DNA from: Amycolatopsis decaplanina DSM 44594
GTDB taxonomy: Bacteria; Actinomycetota; Actinomycetes; Mycobacteriales; Pseudonocardiaceae
Direction of reading: 5' to 3'
Assembly: GCF_000342005.1 (NCBI RefSeq)
Contig: NZ_AOHO01000019.1
Coordinates: 1-64,000 of the forward strand
DNA: 64,000 nt
Below the pieces are notes generated by a model that saw nothing but the letters and a program-made list of their open reading frames with translations, was not told the DNA's origin and ran no database searches. The translations under genes were made by a program, and so were the position numbers. Positions 56,481 through 64,000 of this stretch are shown piece by piece. Position 1 is the stretch's first letter, and the number at the start of each line of letters is the position of its first letter.

Positions 56481-56851
56481 CGCCTTCACCCCTTTGACCC
56501 AGCCGGCCTCCACCTCCAGACCGGTCTCTACTCAGTGTTGGCCCATTCAGTCCAACCGGAACTCCGGCGGCGGCGAACGGCCGCCGGGCTGCGCCGAGCG
56601 AGGGTGGCGCGATCGGCGCGCGGATACCCGCGGGCGAGTCAGGCCGACGTCACCCACCGGTCAGACGGCGTAGCCCGAACGGCCCAACAGGGGAAGGATT
56701 GCCCTGTCTTCTGTTCGTCTCCCTGTAGCCAGAGGCATACTGAACGTTGTCCGGCGGGACGACAACTGTGACTCCCTCGTCGATCACTTAACACGGCAGG
56801 CAAGAATGCGAGGGAAGTAAGTTCACCCGATCGGGGGGAGGTGGTCACGCA
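56481..56851. other. Divergent promoter region, SDR and MFS
   Basis: No gene is supported in this gap. The plus-strand MFS has GGGGGGAGG (56833-56841) about 10 bases before its GTG. An ACCGGTCTCTACTC stretch and TCGATCACTTAACACGGCAG are present, but no clear dyad or -35/-10 pair can be assigned. Confidence 0.4.
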
Positions 56852-58066
56852 GTGAAGATGAACGCGGCGCCGCGGATGACCGCCGCCCTGGCGAACCGCG
56901 AGTTCCGCGCGCTCTGGCTCGCCGAGGTGCAGTCCCTCATCGGGGACCAGCTCACCATCGTCGCCTTGGCCATCCTCGTCTACGACCGGACAGGCTCCGC
57001 GCTGCTCTCCGCGGTGGTCTACTCCCTGACCTTCCTGCCCGCGCTGGCCGGCGGTCTCGGCCTCTCCCAGCTGGCCGACCGATTCCCGAGGCGCACCGTC
57101 CTCGTCGTCTCGTCCCTGATCCAAGGCGTGCTGATCGCGATCATGGCGATCCCCGGCGCCCCGCTCGCCCTGCTGTGCGGGCTGGTGGTGCTGGCGCGGC
57201 TCGCGAACGCTCCCGGCAACGCGGCGCAGAACGCGCTGACCCGCGAGGTGTTCACCGACGACGACCTCTACCTCAAGAGCCAGGACATCCGTGGCATCTC
57301 GACCAACACCGCCATGCTGCTCGGCCTGGCGGGCGGCGGTCTGCTGGTGTCGCAGGTCGGGGCGAGCTGGGCACTGGCGCTGGACGCCGCGACGTTCCTG
57401 CTGAGCGCGGCCGTGGTCCGCTTCTCCGTCTCCCGGCGGGCGGCGGCGTCCGACGGCAACGGCAGCTGGTTCGGCGCGGTCAAGCAGGTTTTCGGCAATC
57501 GTCACCTGCGGGTGCTGGTCTGGTTCTCGTGGCTGGTCGGCCTGGCCGTCGTCCCCGAAGGACTCGCCGCGCCGCTCGCCGCGGAGATGGGCGTGGGCAA
57601 ACAGGCCGTCGGCTGGCTGCTGGCAGCCGATCCACTGGGGTTCGTGATCGGGGCCTTCCTGCTGTCCCGGTTCGTCTCCGCGGAGCAACGACGGAAGCTG
57701 CTCGGCGTGCTGGCGGCACTACCGATGGTCGCGCTGATCGCCTTCGCGCTCAAACCGGGATTGATCCCGGCGTTACTCCTGCTGGCCGCGGCGGGTGCCG
57801 CGGGGGCGTACCTGATCACGGTGAGCGCGACGTTCATCACCTGGGTGCCGAACGAGCTCCGGGGCGGTGCGGGTGGGGTGTACCGCACGGGGTTGCGGGT
57901 GGCTCAAGGAATAGGGGCGGGACTCGGCGGGCTCGCCGCCGATCGGCTCGGGGCGGCGACCTCGGCCATCGCGCTGGCAGGCGTGATCGGCCTGCTGCTG
58001 GCCGTACTGGTCGCGCTCAGCTGGGGACACATCAACGGATCCAGCCCGGAACCGTTGCTGTCATGA
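56852..58066 (+). CDS. MFS exporter (MFS_3/EntS-like)
   Basis: A 404-residue, 12-helix transporter of the MFS_3 type. It starts ANREFRALWLAEVQSLIGDQ LTIVALAILVYDRTGSALLS, motif A is LADRFPRRTVLVVSSLIQG, and ARLANAPGNAAQNALTREVF is a conserved loop. It resembles EntS and macrolide/siderophore exporters. A TTA codon at 57773-57775 could make it dependent on the rare leucyl-tRNA (BldA). The start is GTG 56852, with ATG 56858 possible. It is divergent from the SDR gene. Confidence 0.88.
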   Translation: MKMNAAPRMTAALANREFRALWLAEVQSLIGDQLTIVALAILVYDRTGSALLSAVVYSLTFLPALAGGLGLSQLADRFPRRTVLVVSSLIQGVLIAIMAIPGAPLALLCGLVVLARLANAPGNAAQNALTREVFTDDDLYLKSQDIRGISTNTAMLLGLAGGGLLVSQVGASWALALDAATFLLSAAVVRFSVSRRAAASDGNGSWFGAVKQVFGNRHLRVLVWFSWLVGLAVVPEGLAAPLAAEMGVGKQAVGWLLAADPLGFVIGAFLLSRFVSAEQRRKLLGVLAALPMVALIAFALKPGLIPALLLLAAAGAAGAYLITVSATFITWVPNELRGGAGGVYRTGLRVAQGIGAGLGGLAADRLGAATSAIALAGVIGLLLAVLVALSWGHINGSSPEPLLS

Positions 58067-58524
58067 GGAATCCACACTGGACGACCCCTGGGGCGGCACG
58101 GCCGCCCGGTGGGTTCGTACTCGGAAAGTTCGACGGGACACTGCTTCGGCACTCCTGCCTTCGACACCAGGGTCTTCGGCACATGGGCGAAAAGAAACGA
58201 CTCTCGATCAGAAGTCACGGCTCGACACTGTCAGACACCTCCCGGCCACCTCGTTGCTGCGAACTAATACCTTGTCCGGGCTCAGAAGTCACGACTGGAC
58301 ACTATCCGTCACCCCTTCCGCGACGCGTCTCGAAAAACATTCAGCCGCCAAGATCAGAAATCACGGGACACGATTGCCACCTCCGGTCCGTGTTCGCGGG
58401 CACCCTTGCCGGTGTCGGACAACTGATGCGATGGGATGATACCGGCCGTGGAATACGAACGGTGTATCAGTCGGTACCGGTGAGATTACTCAGCCGTGCC
58501 CTCCGCGCGGAAAAGAGGTAGCAA
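58067..58524. other. Repeat-bearing intergenic region before the diguanylate cyclase gene
   Basis: The 458-bp gap contains no supportable gene; a plus frame at 58254-58439 has no family features. It carries repeats of the core TCAGAAGTCACG...GACACT at 58208, 58282 and 58354, with a weaker copy at 58121 (TCGGAAAGTTCGACGGGACA). Copies 2-4 are 74 and 72 bp apart. The AGAGG ribosome site for the next gene lies at 58514-58518. Confidence 0.7.
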
Positions 58525-59964
58525 TTGCCAGCCGAGACCGGTGACCGCCGCCAGCACGGTGACGGCACCGGCGACCTTGACGACGCGACGACGGCCGCCG
58601 CGGAGAGCGGTGTACCGGTGACCGAACGCGGGCAGGCAAGCCCGGAAGGTGATCAGGCCGGACCGCCGGTGCGCCACCCCTACGATCCCAGGGCGTGGGC
58701 GTTGTGGCAGCGGCCGAAGCGATTCATCGCGTTCCTTTTCGCGATGGAGGCCGTCGGAATAGCGATCATGGTCGTCGCGACGATGAATTCCACGAATCCG
58801 GGAAGAACGGACTGGGTTCGTTTCGCGATTCTCGCCGTCGGCGCCACCGCGCATATTCAGCTCACTCAGCGGCAAGAGGAAAGGCGGCGCGACCGGAGCC
58901 GCACCTTCCTCATCGACCTCACTGCGGTATGGACATTTCCGGCCGCGGTCATCCTGCCGCTTTCACTTACGCTTTCCATCATCGCGATCGTGCGAATCCA
59001 GCATTGGTTCATCGCGCGGCGGCCCGCCCACAACTTCGTGTTCTCGTCGGTCACCCACGGCGTTTCGGTGACACTGGCGTCGCTCACCTTCGCCGCGTTC
59101 GGACCGCATGAATGGGGACGGATTTCCGGCTGGGAAACCCTCGGCGAGTTCGGTGCCCTGATCGTCACCGGGATGGTCTTCGAAGCGGTGCAGATCGCCT
59201 ACATCGGCGGCATCCTCGCGATCGGCTCGCCGAAGCGGCCGTCGATGTCGACCGTGCTCGGCAACGCGGCGGACAACCTGCTGGAGGCCATCACTATCGG
59301 CCTCGGCGCGGTCACCGCGGTGCTGCTGTTGATCATGCCGCCGATGGTGATCGTGATGGCCGTGGTGACGGTGGTGTTCAATCGCCTCGCCGAGATCGAC
59401 CAACTGCAAAACGACGCGCGGACGGACCCGAAAACCGGTGTTCTGAACATGCGCGGATGGTCGGAGTCGGCCGATCGGGCGCTCGGAAGGACTGCCCGAT
59501 CGGACGACAACCTGGCACTTCTGATGATTGATCTCGACCACTTCAAGTGGATTAACGACACATACGGACACCCGGCGGGCGACGACGTCCTCCGCGATGT
59601 GGCGCGGAAATTGGACGAGGTCACCCGGCCCGCCGACGTCATCGGCCGGTTCGGCGGCGAGGAATTCCTCGTACTCCTGCCGGATATCGACGAAACGGCG
59701 GCCAAACTCGCCGCCGAGCGAGTGCGCAGTGCCATCGCCGAACTGCACATAGTGACTACCGACAAAAGGGGCAGCAGGGTGACCATCTCGGGCCGCACCG
59801 CCTCCATCGGCGCGGCCCTGTTCCCCCGTCACGGTGAATCCCTGGAGGAACTCCTGCACGCCTCCGACGCCGCCGTCTACGTGGCCAAGGAGAACGGCCG
59901 GAACCAGGTGCGCTTCGCCCAGGACGTGGAGCGGCCCGCACCTCCGCCCGCCGTCGAGGGCTGA
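58525..59964 (+). CDS. Membrane-bound diguanylate cyclase (GGDEF)
   Basis: A 479-residue enzyme that makes c-di-GMP from two GTP. A 50-residue hydrophilic start is followed by 6-7 membrane helices (about 65-290, a MASE-like sensor) and a GGDEF domain (about 300-470). The active site is GRFGGEEFLVLLP (GGEEF at 377-381), and the inhibitory I-site RxxD (RPAD) lies five residues before it. TGVLNMRGW and DLDHFKWINDTYGHPAGD are the other family motifs. The start is TTG 58525 with AGAGG upstream. It is monocistronic, and upstream repeats may regulate it. Confidence 0.92.
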   Translation: MPAETGDRRQHGDGTGDLDDATTAAAESGVPVTERGQASPEGDQAGPPVRHPYDPRAWALWQRPKRFIAFLFAMEAVGIAIMVVATMNSTNPGRTDWVRFAILAVGATAHIQLTQRQEERRRDRSRTFLIDLTAVWTFPAAVILPLSLTLSIIAIVRIQHWFIARRPAHNFVFSSVTHGVSVTLASLTFAAFGPHEWGRISGWETLGEFGALIVTGMVFEAVQIAYIGGILAIGSPKRPSMSTVLGNAADNLLEAITIGLGAVTAVLLLIMPPMVIVMAVVTVVFNRLAEIDQLQNDARTDPKTGVLNMRGWSESADRALGRTARSDDNLALLMIDLDHFKWINDTYGHPAGDDVLRDVARKLDEVTRPADVIGRFGGEEFLVLLPDIDETAAKLAAERVRSAIAELHIVTTDKRGSRVTISGRTASIGAALFPRHGESLEELLHASDAAVYVAKENGRNQVRFAQDVERPAPPPAVEG

Positions 59965-60036
59965 AAGCGTCCTTCACCTCGTCGCATGCGACGAAGGGAC
60001 CCTTCACCGCGTCGCATGCGGTGAAAGCGTCTTTCA
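59961..60036. repeat. Compound hairpin (family D, copy 2)
   Basis: 76 bp starting with CTGAAAGCGTCCTTCACC and ending with GTGAAAGCGTCTTTCAG, containing two inner dyads CGTCGCATGCGACG and CACCGCGTCGCATGCGGTG. The same length and order of elements as 29329-29404. It overlaps the stop of the diguanylate cyclase gene and lies before the next gene in the same direction. Confidence 0.8.
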
Positions 60037-60120
60037 GCCCCGCCCTCAGGGACAACCGGTGGGTGAACCCGGGGGTTATCCGGATGTCGGCCCCGATCGG
60101 CGGATGGCACCCTTGACGCC

Positions 60121-62286
60121 ATGCCAGCGACAGCCGACGCCGACGCTCGTCCTGCCCGGATCAGGCGGCCCTGGTCGACTTCCGGCTGGTTACTGCTGGT
60201 CACGGTGCTGGTGTTCGGGTTCGGGCTGATCGCGTCACGACCCGCCTCGCCGCCGGACCAGGGCCCACCTGAGGGTGACATCCTCGCCGCGCAGAACGCG
60301 GTCGACGCGCTGGTGCGGCCGGGCCCGATCGAGAACGTGATCGCCGAACTGCCCGCCGACTTCACCGCGGTCAGCGGTATCACCCCGGGGGTGATGACCG
60401 CACGCGACGGCACCGTGCGCGCCGTCCACACCGACGGTGGCTGCTCGGCGCCTTGGGGCGACGACAACACGAAGTGGGACTACGCGGTCCCCTGCAAGGC
60501 CCACGACCTGGGCTACGACATCCTCCGCTACGCCGAACGCAAGGGACACCCGCTCGGCCAGGAGGCCAGGGCCTCGCTCGACGACCGGCTCGCGGCCGAC
60601 ATGCACCGCGTCTGCGTCGTCAACCCGAGGGACTCACGCGGCACCTGCGACGTCGTCGCCTCCCTCTACACCGCCGGTCTCGTGCTCAACTCCTGGCATC
60701 AGCGCTGGGGGCCGCCGGTCGGCGGCGACCCGCTCGGCCCGATGATCGCCGGAGTGCTGGTGATCGGCGCGCTGCTGGTGTTCCGCCTCCGCGGCTGGGT
60801 CCGCGACCGCCGGGCCGCCGTCACGCTCCCCCGCGAGCCGCGACCGGTCGTCCCGGTCGGCCGATGGGCGTTGCTCGGCGTCGCCGGTGTCGTGCTGATG
60901 CTGCTCGGCGAATCCGCCGTCGCGCTCGCGCACTGGGCGGGGGCGCCGGAGCGGTCGTTGTGGCCGTTCACCTGGCTCGCCCAGCTCTGTCCGCTCATCT
61001 TCTTCGCGGTCGGCCGGATCAACGAGGCGGGCTGGCGGTCGATCCGCGCGACCGGCGGCCGCTACCCGCAGTACCTCGCCGACCGCGCGAGCCCGCTGCT
61101 GCGCCCGGCGCTGATCTTCGCCGTCGTCGCGCTGGTCGTCCCTCTCGCGCTGGAGGTGCTGGGGATCCCGGCGGGCACGAACGCCACCGTCATGCGGATC
61201 GCGCTGCATCCGCTCTGGCTGCTCGGCGTGTTCCTGCTGACCGTCGTCCTCGCGCCGTCGCTGCTGACGCTGTATCACCGGACGCGGACCGCCTCCGTCG
61301 CCGGGCTGCTGGCCCTGACCCTGGCGGGCGAGGCCGCCGCGCAGTGGTCCGGCTCGGCCATCCCGCGCTACGCGGAGACCTTGTTCCTCGCTCTGTTCGT
61401 CCAGCAACTGGCGTTCGCCCACGCCGACGGTGTCCGCCTGCCGCGCGGTGTCCTCCTGGCGACGGCGTTCACCGGCGCCGCCGGCCTGGGCCTCGCGGTC
61501 GCCGTCCGCGGCGAAGGACCGATGCTGCTCGGCGGCCCCGGCGCCCCGGCCGCGTTGTCGGGTCCGCCGTGGGGTGTGCTTCTGCTCGGCCTGGTGCAGC
61601 TCGCGATCCTCGGCCTGGTCGCGCGGCCGCTGGCCCGGCTCGGCGAACGTCCCGCGGTCGCCGCCACCGCGCGCCTCGTCCTGCGCGCCCCGATGAGCCT
61701 GTACCTCGGCTTCCTGTCCGCGATGCTGCTGCTCGTGGCTGTCGTCTACCTGCCGGGTCCGTTCGTGGACGGGCTCAGCTGGCTGGCCCGCCCGAGGGTC
61801 CTGCTCGCGCTGGCCCTGCTGGCCGTGCCCGCCGTGCTCGTCTTCTGGTGGTTCGAACGTCATTCGGGACCGCGACAGCGGGCGGTCGACGAGCCCGGCC
61901 TGCGCGCCGCGGTGTTCTGCCGCGCGGCGGCGACGGTCGGGATGGCGTACGCGATGCTCGGCGTGTTCGGGTTCGCGCTCACCCGCTTCGGTGGCGCGTC
62001 CGCCGACGCCGATCTCCTCGGGATCCGGTTCGGCCCGGTCCAGAGCCTGGTCAACCTGCTGCTCGGGGTGTACCTGCTGCACACCGTGCGCAACGGCACC
62101 AGCCGGATGACCGGGACCTGGCTGGTCTGTGCGGTCGCGTGCGCGCCGCCGCTGATGAGTGCCCTCGTCGAGCTGCGGGTGAGCGCCGCCTCCGTCGCGC
62201 TTCCGGCCGCGACGATCGTCGTCGCGATGCTCGCGGCGGCCGCCACGCTGGTCCCGGCCCGTGCGGCCCGGCGTGTCCTTCCCTGA
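60121..62286 (+). CDS. Phospholipase A2 domain fused to polytopic membrane protein
   Basis: A 721-residue protein. A first membrane helix (about 20-40) is followed by an extracytoplasmic prokaryotic phospholipase A2 domain (about 50-205), then about 11 membrane helices (210-715). The PLA2 motif is WDYAVPCKAHDLGYDILRYA, with catalytic His128 and Asp129. HTDGGCSAPWGDDNTKW and a Cys in HRVCVVNPRDSRGTC fit the family's calcium loop and disulphides. The membrane part has the look of an acyltransferase or multi-spanning lipid enzyme, but no motif is decisive. PLA2 domains are usually secreted alone, so this fusion is unusual. No clear operon partner. Confidence 0.82.
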   Translation: MPATADADARPARIRRPWSTSGWLLLVTVLVFGFGLIASRPASPPDQGPPEGDILAAQNAVDALVRPGPIENVIAELPADFTAVSGITPGVMTARDGTVRAVHTDGGCSAPWGDDNTKWDYAVPCKAHDLGYDILRYAERKGHPLGQEARASLDDRLAADMHRVCVVNPRDSRGTCDVVASLYTAGLVLNSWHQRWGPPVGGDPLGPMIAGVLVIGALLVFRLRGWVRDRRAAVTLPREPRPVVPVGRWALLGVAGVVLMLLGESAVALAHWAGAPERSLWPFTWLAQLCPLIFFAVGRINEAGWRSIRATGGRYPQYLADRASPLLRPALIFAVVALVVPLALEVLGIPAGTNATVMRIALHPLWLLGVFLLTVVLAPSLLTLYHRTRTASVAGLLALTLAGEAAAQWSGSAIPRYAETLFLALFVQQLAFAHADGVRLPRGVLLATAFTGAAGLGLAVAVRGEGPMLLGGPGAPAALSGPPWGVLLLGLVQLAILGLVARPLARLGERPAVAATARLVLRAPMSLYLGFLSAMLLLVAVVYLPGPFVDGLSWLARPRVLLALALLAVPAVLVFWWFERHSGPRQRAVDEPGLRAAVFCRAAATVGMAYAMLGVFGFALTRFGGASADADLLGIRFGPVQSLVNLLLGVYLLHTVRNGTSRMTGTWLVCAVACAPPLMSALVELRVSAASVALPAATIVVAMLAAAATLVPARAARRVLP

Positions 62287-62448
62287 GCCACACGGCGCTG
62301 ACCAGGCATTCTCCGTACCATTGGGAGTAAACCGGTGGTGCGTGCCACATCTTCGGGGGGATGTGTAATCCTGCGACAACCCACAACAGGCACCATGCGT
62401 CCCTTGAGAAGAGCGTCGAACCGGTAACGAACAGAAGGAGCAGACCGC

Positions 62449-64000
62449 GTGGAGTACCCGCCTCGGAATGGGCAAGGGGACCGACGTCCCGCCCGGCCTA
62501 GGCAGGACGCGCCCGGACGCGTTCCTTCCCGCCCGGCCCCGCCTCGTGGAGCCCGTCCGGCGCCCGCCCGCCAGGCCGCGGGCCGGCCGCCCCGGCGCCC
62601 TGAACCACGGCGTGCCCCGCGACGGCCGTTCCGCGGGCCCAAGATCGCCCTCGGCCTCGTCTCGCTGCTGGTGATGGGTTTGACCGGCTACGCGTGGGCC
62701 GCGATGGACGGCCTGACCTTCGCCAACGTCGGCATCGGCGCGGACGAAGGCGAGAAGCCCGCCGACGGCGCCCGCGACATCCTGCTCGTCGGCCTCGACA
62801 GCCGCACGGACGCGCAGGGCAACCCGCTGTCCAAGGAAGTCCTGGCCCAGCTGCGCGCCGGACAGGCCGACGGCGAACTGAACACCGACTCGCTGATCTT
62901 CGTGCACATCCCGAACGACGGCTCCAAGGCCGTCGCGATCTCGCTGCCGCGTGACTCCTACGTGGACATCCCCGGCGGCTTCGGGAAGCACAAGATCAAC
63001 TCGGCCTACGCCCGCGCGATGCTCGACGAGCGCAAGAAACAGCAGGAGAAGGGCGTCTCCGACCCGAAGGAACTCGACCAGAAGGCCAATGAGGCCGGGG
63101 CGAAGACCCTGATCAAGACGGTCGAGCAGCTGACCGGCTCGACGATCGACAACTACGCCGCCATCAACCTGCTGGGCTTCAGCGAGATCACGCAGGCCAT
63201 CGGCGGGGTCGACGTCTGCCTCAACGACGACGTCGACGACCAGTTCTCCGGCGCGAAGTTCACCAAGGGCCCGCACACCATCTCCGGTGTCGAGGCGCTC
63301 GGCTTCGTCCGGCAGCGGCACGGGCTGCCGCGCGGCGACCTCGACCGGGTCGTCCGGCAGCAGGTGTTCATGGCCGGGATGGCGCGGAAGGTGCTCTCGG
63401 CGGGCACGCTCGCGAACCCTGGCAAGCTCAACGACCTGATCACGGCCATCAAGAAGTCGGTCGTGCTCAACCAGAACTGGGACGTCTTCGGCTTCGCTCA
63501 GCAGATGAAGAGCCTGACCGGCGGTCAGCTCGAGTTCCGGACGATCCCGATCGTCAACATCGAGTACAAGACCCCGAACGACGGCGTCGCCATCCAGGTG
63601 GACCCGAAGCAGGTCAAGAACTTCGTCCAGGGGCTCGCGGGCCCGCAGCCCGGCGAACAACAGCAGGCACCGCCCGCCGAGTCCCCCAACAAGGCGACCA
63701 CGGTCGACGTCCGCAATTCCACGAACCGGGACGGGCTGGCCTCGGCGGTGCTGAAGCAGCTCGTCGACAAGGGCTTCACCGCGGGCGACACGGCCACGGC
63801 GAGCGCGCGCAAGAAGACGGTGGTCTGGGTCGCCAAGGGCGAGAAGGCGGCGGGCCAGGCGGTCGCCGACGAACTCGGCGGCAACCCGACCGTCCAAGAG
63901 GACAAGAGCGTCGAGGCCGGGCACGTGATGGTCTTCCTCGGCTCGGACTTCAAGGCGCCGAGCGGTGCCGAAGGCGCCGGTTCCTCGCAGAACGCGGCCG
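62449..64000 (+). CDS. LytR-CpsA-Psr (LCP) family protein, 3' end outside the window
   Basis: At least 517 residues; the frame is open at the window end. A 65-residue Pro/Arg-rich cytoplasmic start precedes one membrane helix (about 70-88, IALGLVSLLVMGLTGYAWAA). The LCP catalytic domain (about 105-330) shows ILLVGLDSRTDAQGNPLS, NTDSLIFVHIPND, AISLPRDSYVDIPGGFGKHK and FVRQRHGLPRGDLDRVVRQQ. A LytR_C domain (from about 410, TTVDVRNSTNRDGLA) follows a Gln/Pro linker. LCP enzymes attach arabinogalactan or teichoic-type polymers to peptidoglycan. The start is GTG 62449 with AAGGAG upstream. Confidence 0.93.
   Translation, partial: MEYPPRNGQGDRRPARPRQDAPGRVPSRPAPPRGARPAPARQAAGRPPRRPEPRRAPRRPFRGPKIALGLVSLLVMGLTGYAWAAMDGLTFANVGIGADEGEKPADGARDILLVGLDSRTDAQGNPLSKEVLAQLRAGQADGELNTDSLIFVHIPNDGSKAVAISLPRDSYVDIPGGFGKHKINSAYARAMLDERKKQQEKGVSDPKELDQKANEAGAKTLIKTVEQLTGSTIDNYAAINLLGFSEITQAIGGVDVCLNDDVDDQFSGAKFTKGPHTISGVEALGFVRQRHGLPRGDLDRVVRQQVFMAGMARKVLSAGTLANPGKLNDLITAIKKSVVLNQNWDVFGFAQQMKSLTGGQLEFRTIPIVNIEYKTPNDGVAIQVDPKQVKNFVQGLAGPQPGEQQQAPPAESPNKATTVDVRNSTNRDGLASAVLKQLVDKGFTAGDTATASARKKTVVWVAKGEKAAGQAVADELGGNPTVQEDKSVEAGHVMVFLGSDFKAPSGAEGAGSSQNAA

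Noticed and set aside
58254..58439. A 61-codon plus-strand frame upstream of the diguanylate cyclase
   Set aside because: It runs through the repeat array, has no ribosome site and has an unnatural composition.
60634..63924. A very long minus-strand open frame opposite the PLA2 fusion and LCP genes
   Set aside because: It is a low-complexity Arg/Glu/Gly-rich shadow of well-supported plus-strand genes; GC-rich codon bias creates long antisense frames.

Overview
The window is high-GC actinobacterial DNA. A four-gene conservon (45975-49847), GAF-ANTAR and DevR/DevS-like regulators, CBM2 chitinases, a LytR-CpsA-Psr protein, deazaflavin-type oxidoreductase and frequent GTG/TTG starts all fit Pseudonocardiales. 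An Amycolatopsis-like chromosome is my inference; no rRNA or species marker is present. About 56 protein genes, 2 tRNAs and two gene remnants can be supported.

Layout. 1-4.5 kb is core-like: a DUF3224 protein, a HerA-like ATPase, oligoribonuclease, tRNA-His and a lipoprotein L,D-transpeptidase. tRNA-Lys (4569-4641) is followed by a decayed integrase end and a TPR tail. After these come a methyltransferase, an AurF-like diiron oxygenase and an NAD(P)-binding reductase (5.1-8.2 kb), probably an old insertion. Next is a tight TetR/crotonase/AurF-like/small membrane protein operon (8.3-11 kb), then a ribosomal-protection tetracycline-resistance gene with a leader ORF. 13-20 kb holds regulator-effector pairs: GAF-ANTAR, a Gfo/Idh/MocA oxidoreductase under two LacI-type operators, MerR with a divergent MFS exporter, and a LysR with a divergent 2,2-dialkylglycine decarboxylase. 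20-23 kb holds a quinone-oxidoreductase-like enzyme, a DM13 protein, a TetR and RpiB.

23-28.5 kb is a chitin-degradation block of three secreted GH18 proteins. DasR-type palindromes precede the first and third, which suggests common control by aminosugar status. 28.6-36.6 kb has a ShbA/SigD-like sigma factor, a DevR/DevS-like pair, a PNPOx-fold protein, a Ddn-like protein and a TetR divergent from a UvrA-like (DrrC-type) ABC protein. 36.7-45.9 kb has phosphoesterases, hydrolases, a beta-propeller/MFS pair, HAD, NUDIX and two DoxX proteins. The conservon follows. A TenA-like/kynureninase pair, an acyl-CoA ligase, a DinB-fold protein, an SDR and an MFS exporter occupy 50-58 kb. The end carries a membrane diguanylate cyclase, a phospholipase A2 fused to a polytopic membrane domain, and an LCP protein cut by the window end.

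The most unusual non-coding content is a set of long, near-perfect hairpins filling gene junctions. They fall into recurrent families (A: 26474, 45911, 54629; B: 11022, 39520; D: 29329, 59961), with singletons at 3097, 41832 and 45306. A mirrored array of eight 21-bp units exactly fills the convergent gap 55402-55586. There is also a 51-bp perfect palindrome inside a coding sequence (32043-32093) and a spaced repeat array upstream of the diguanylate cyclase gene.
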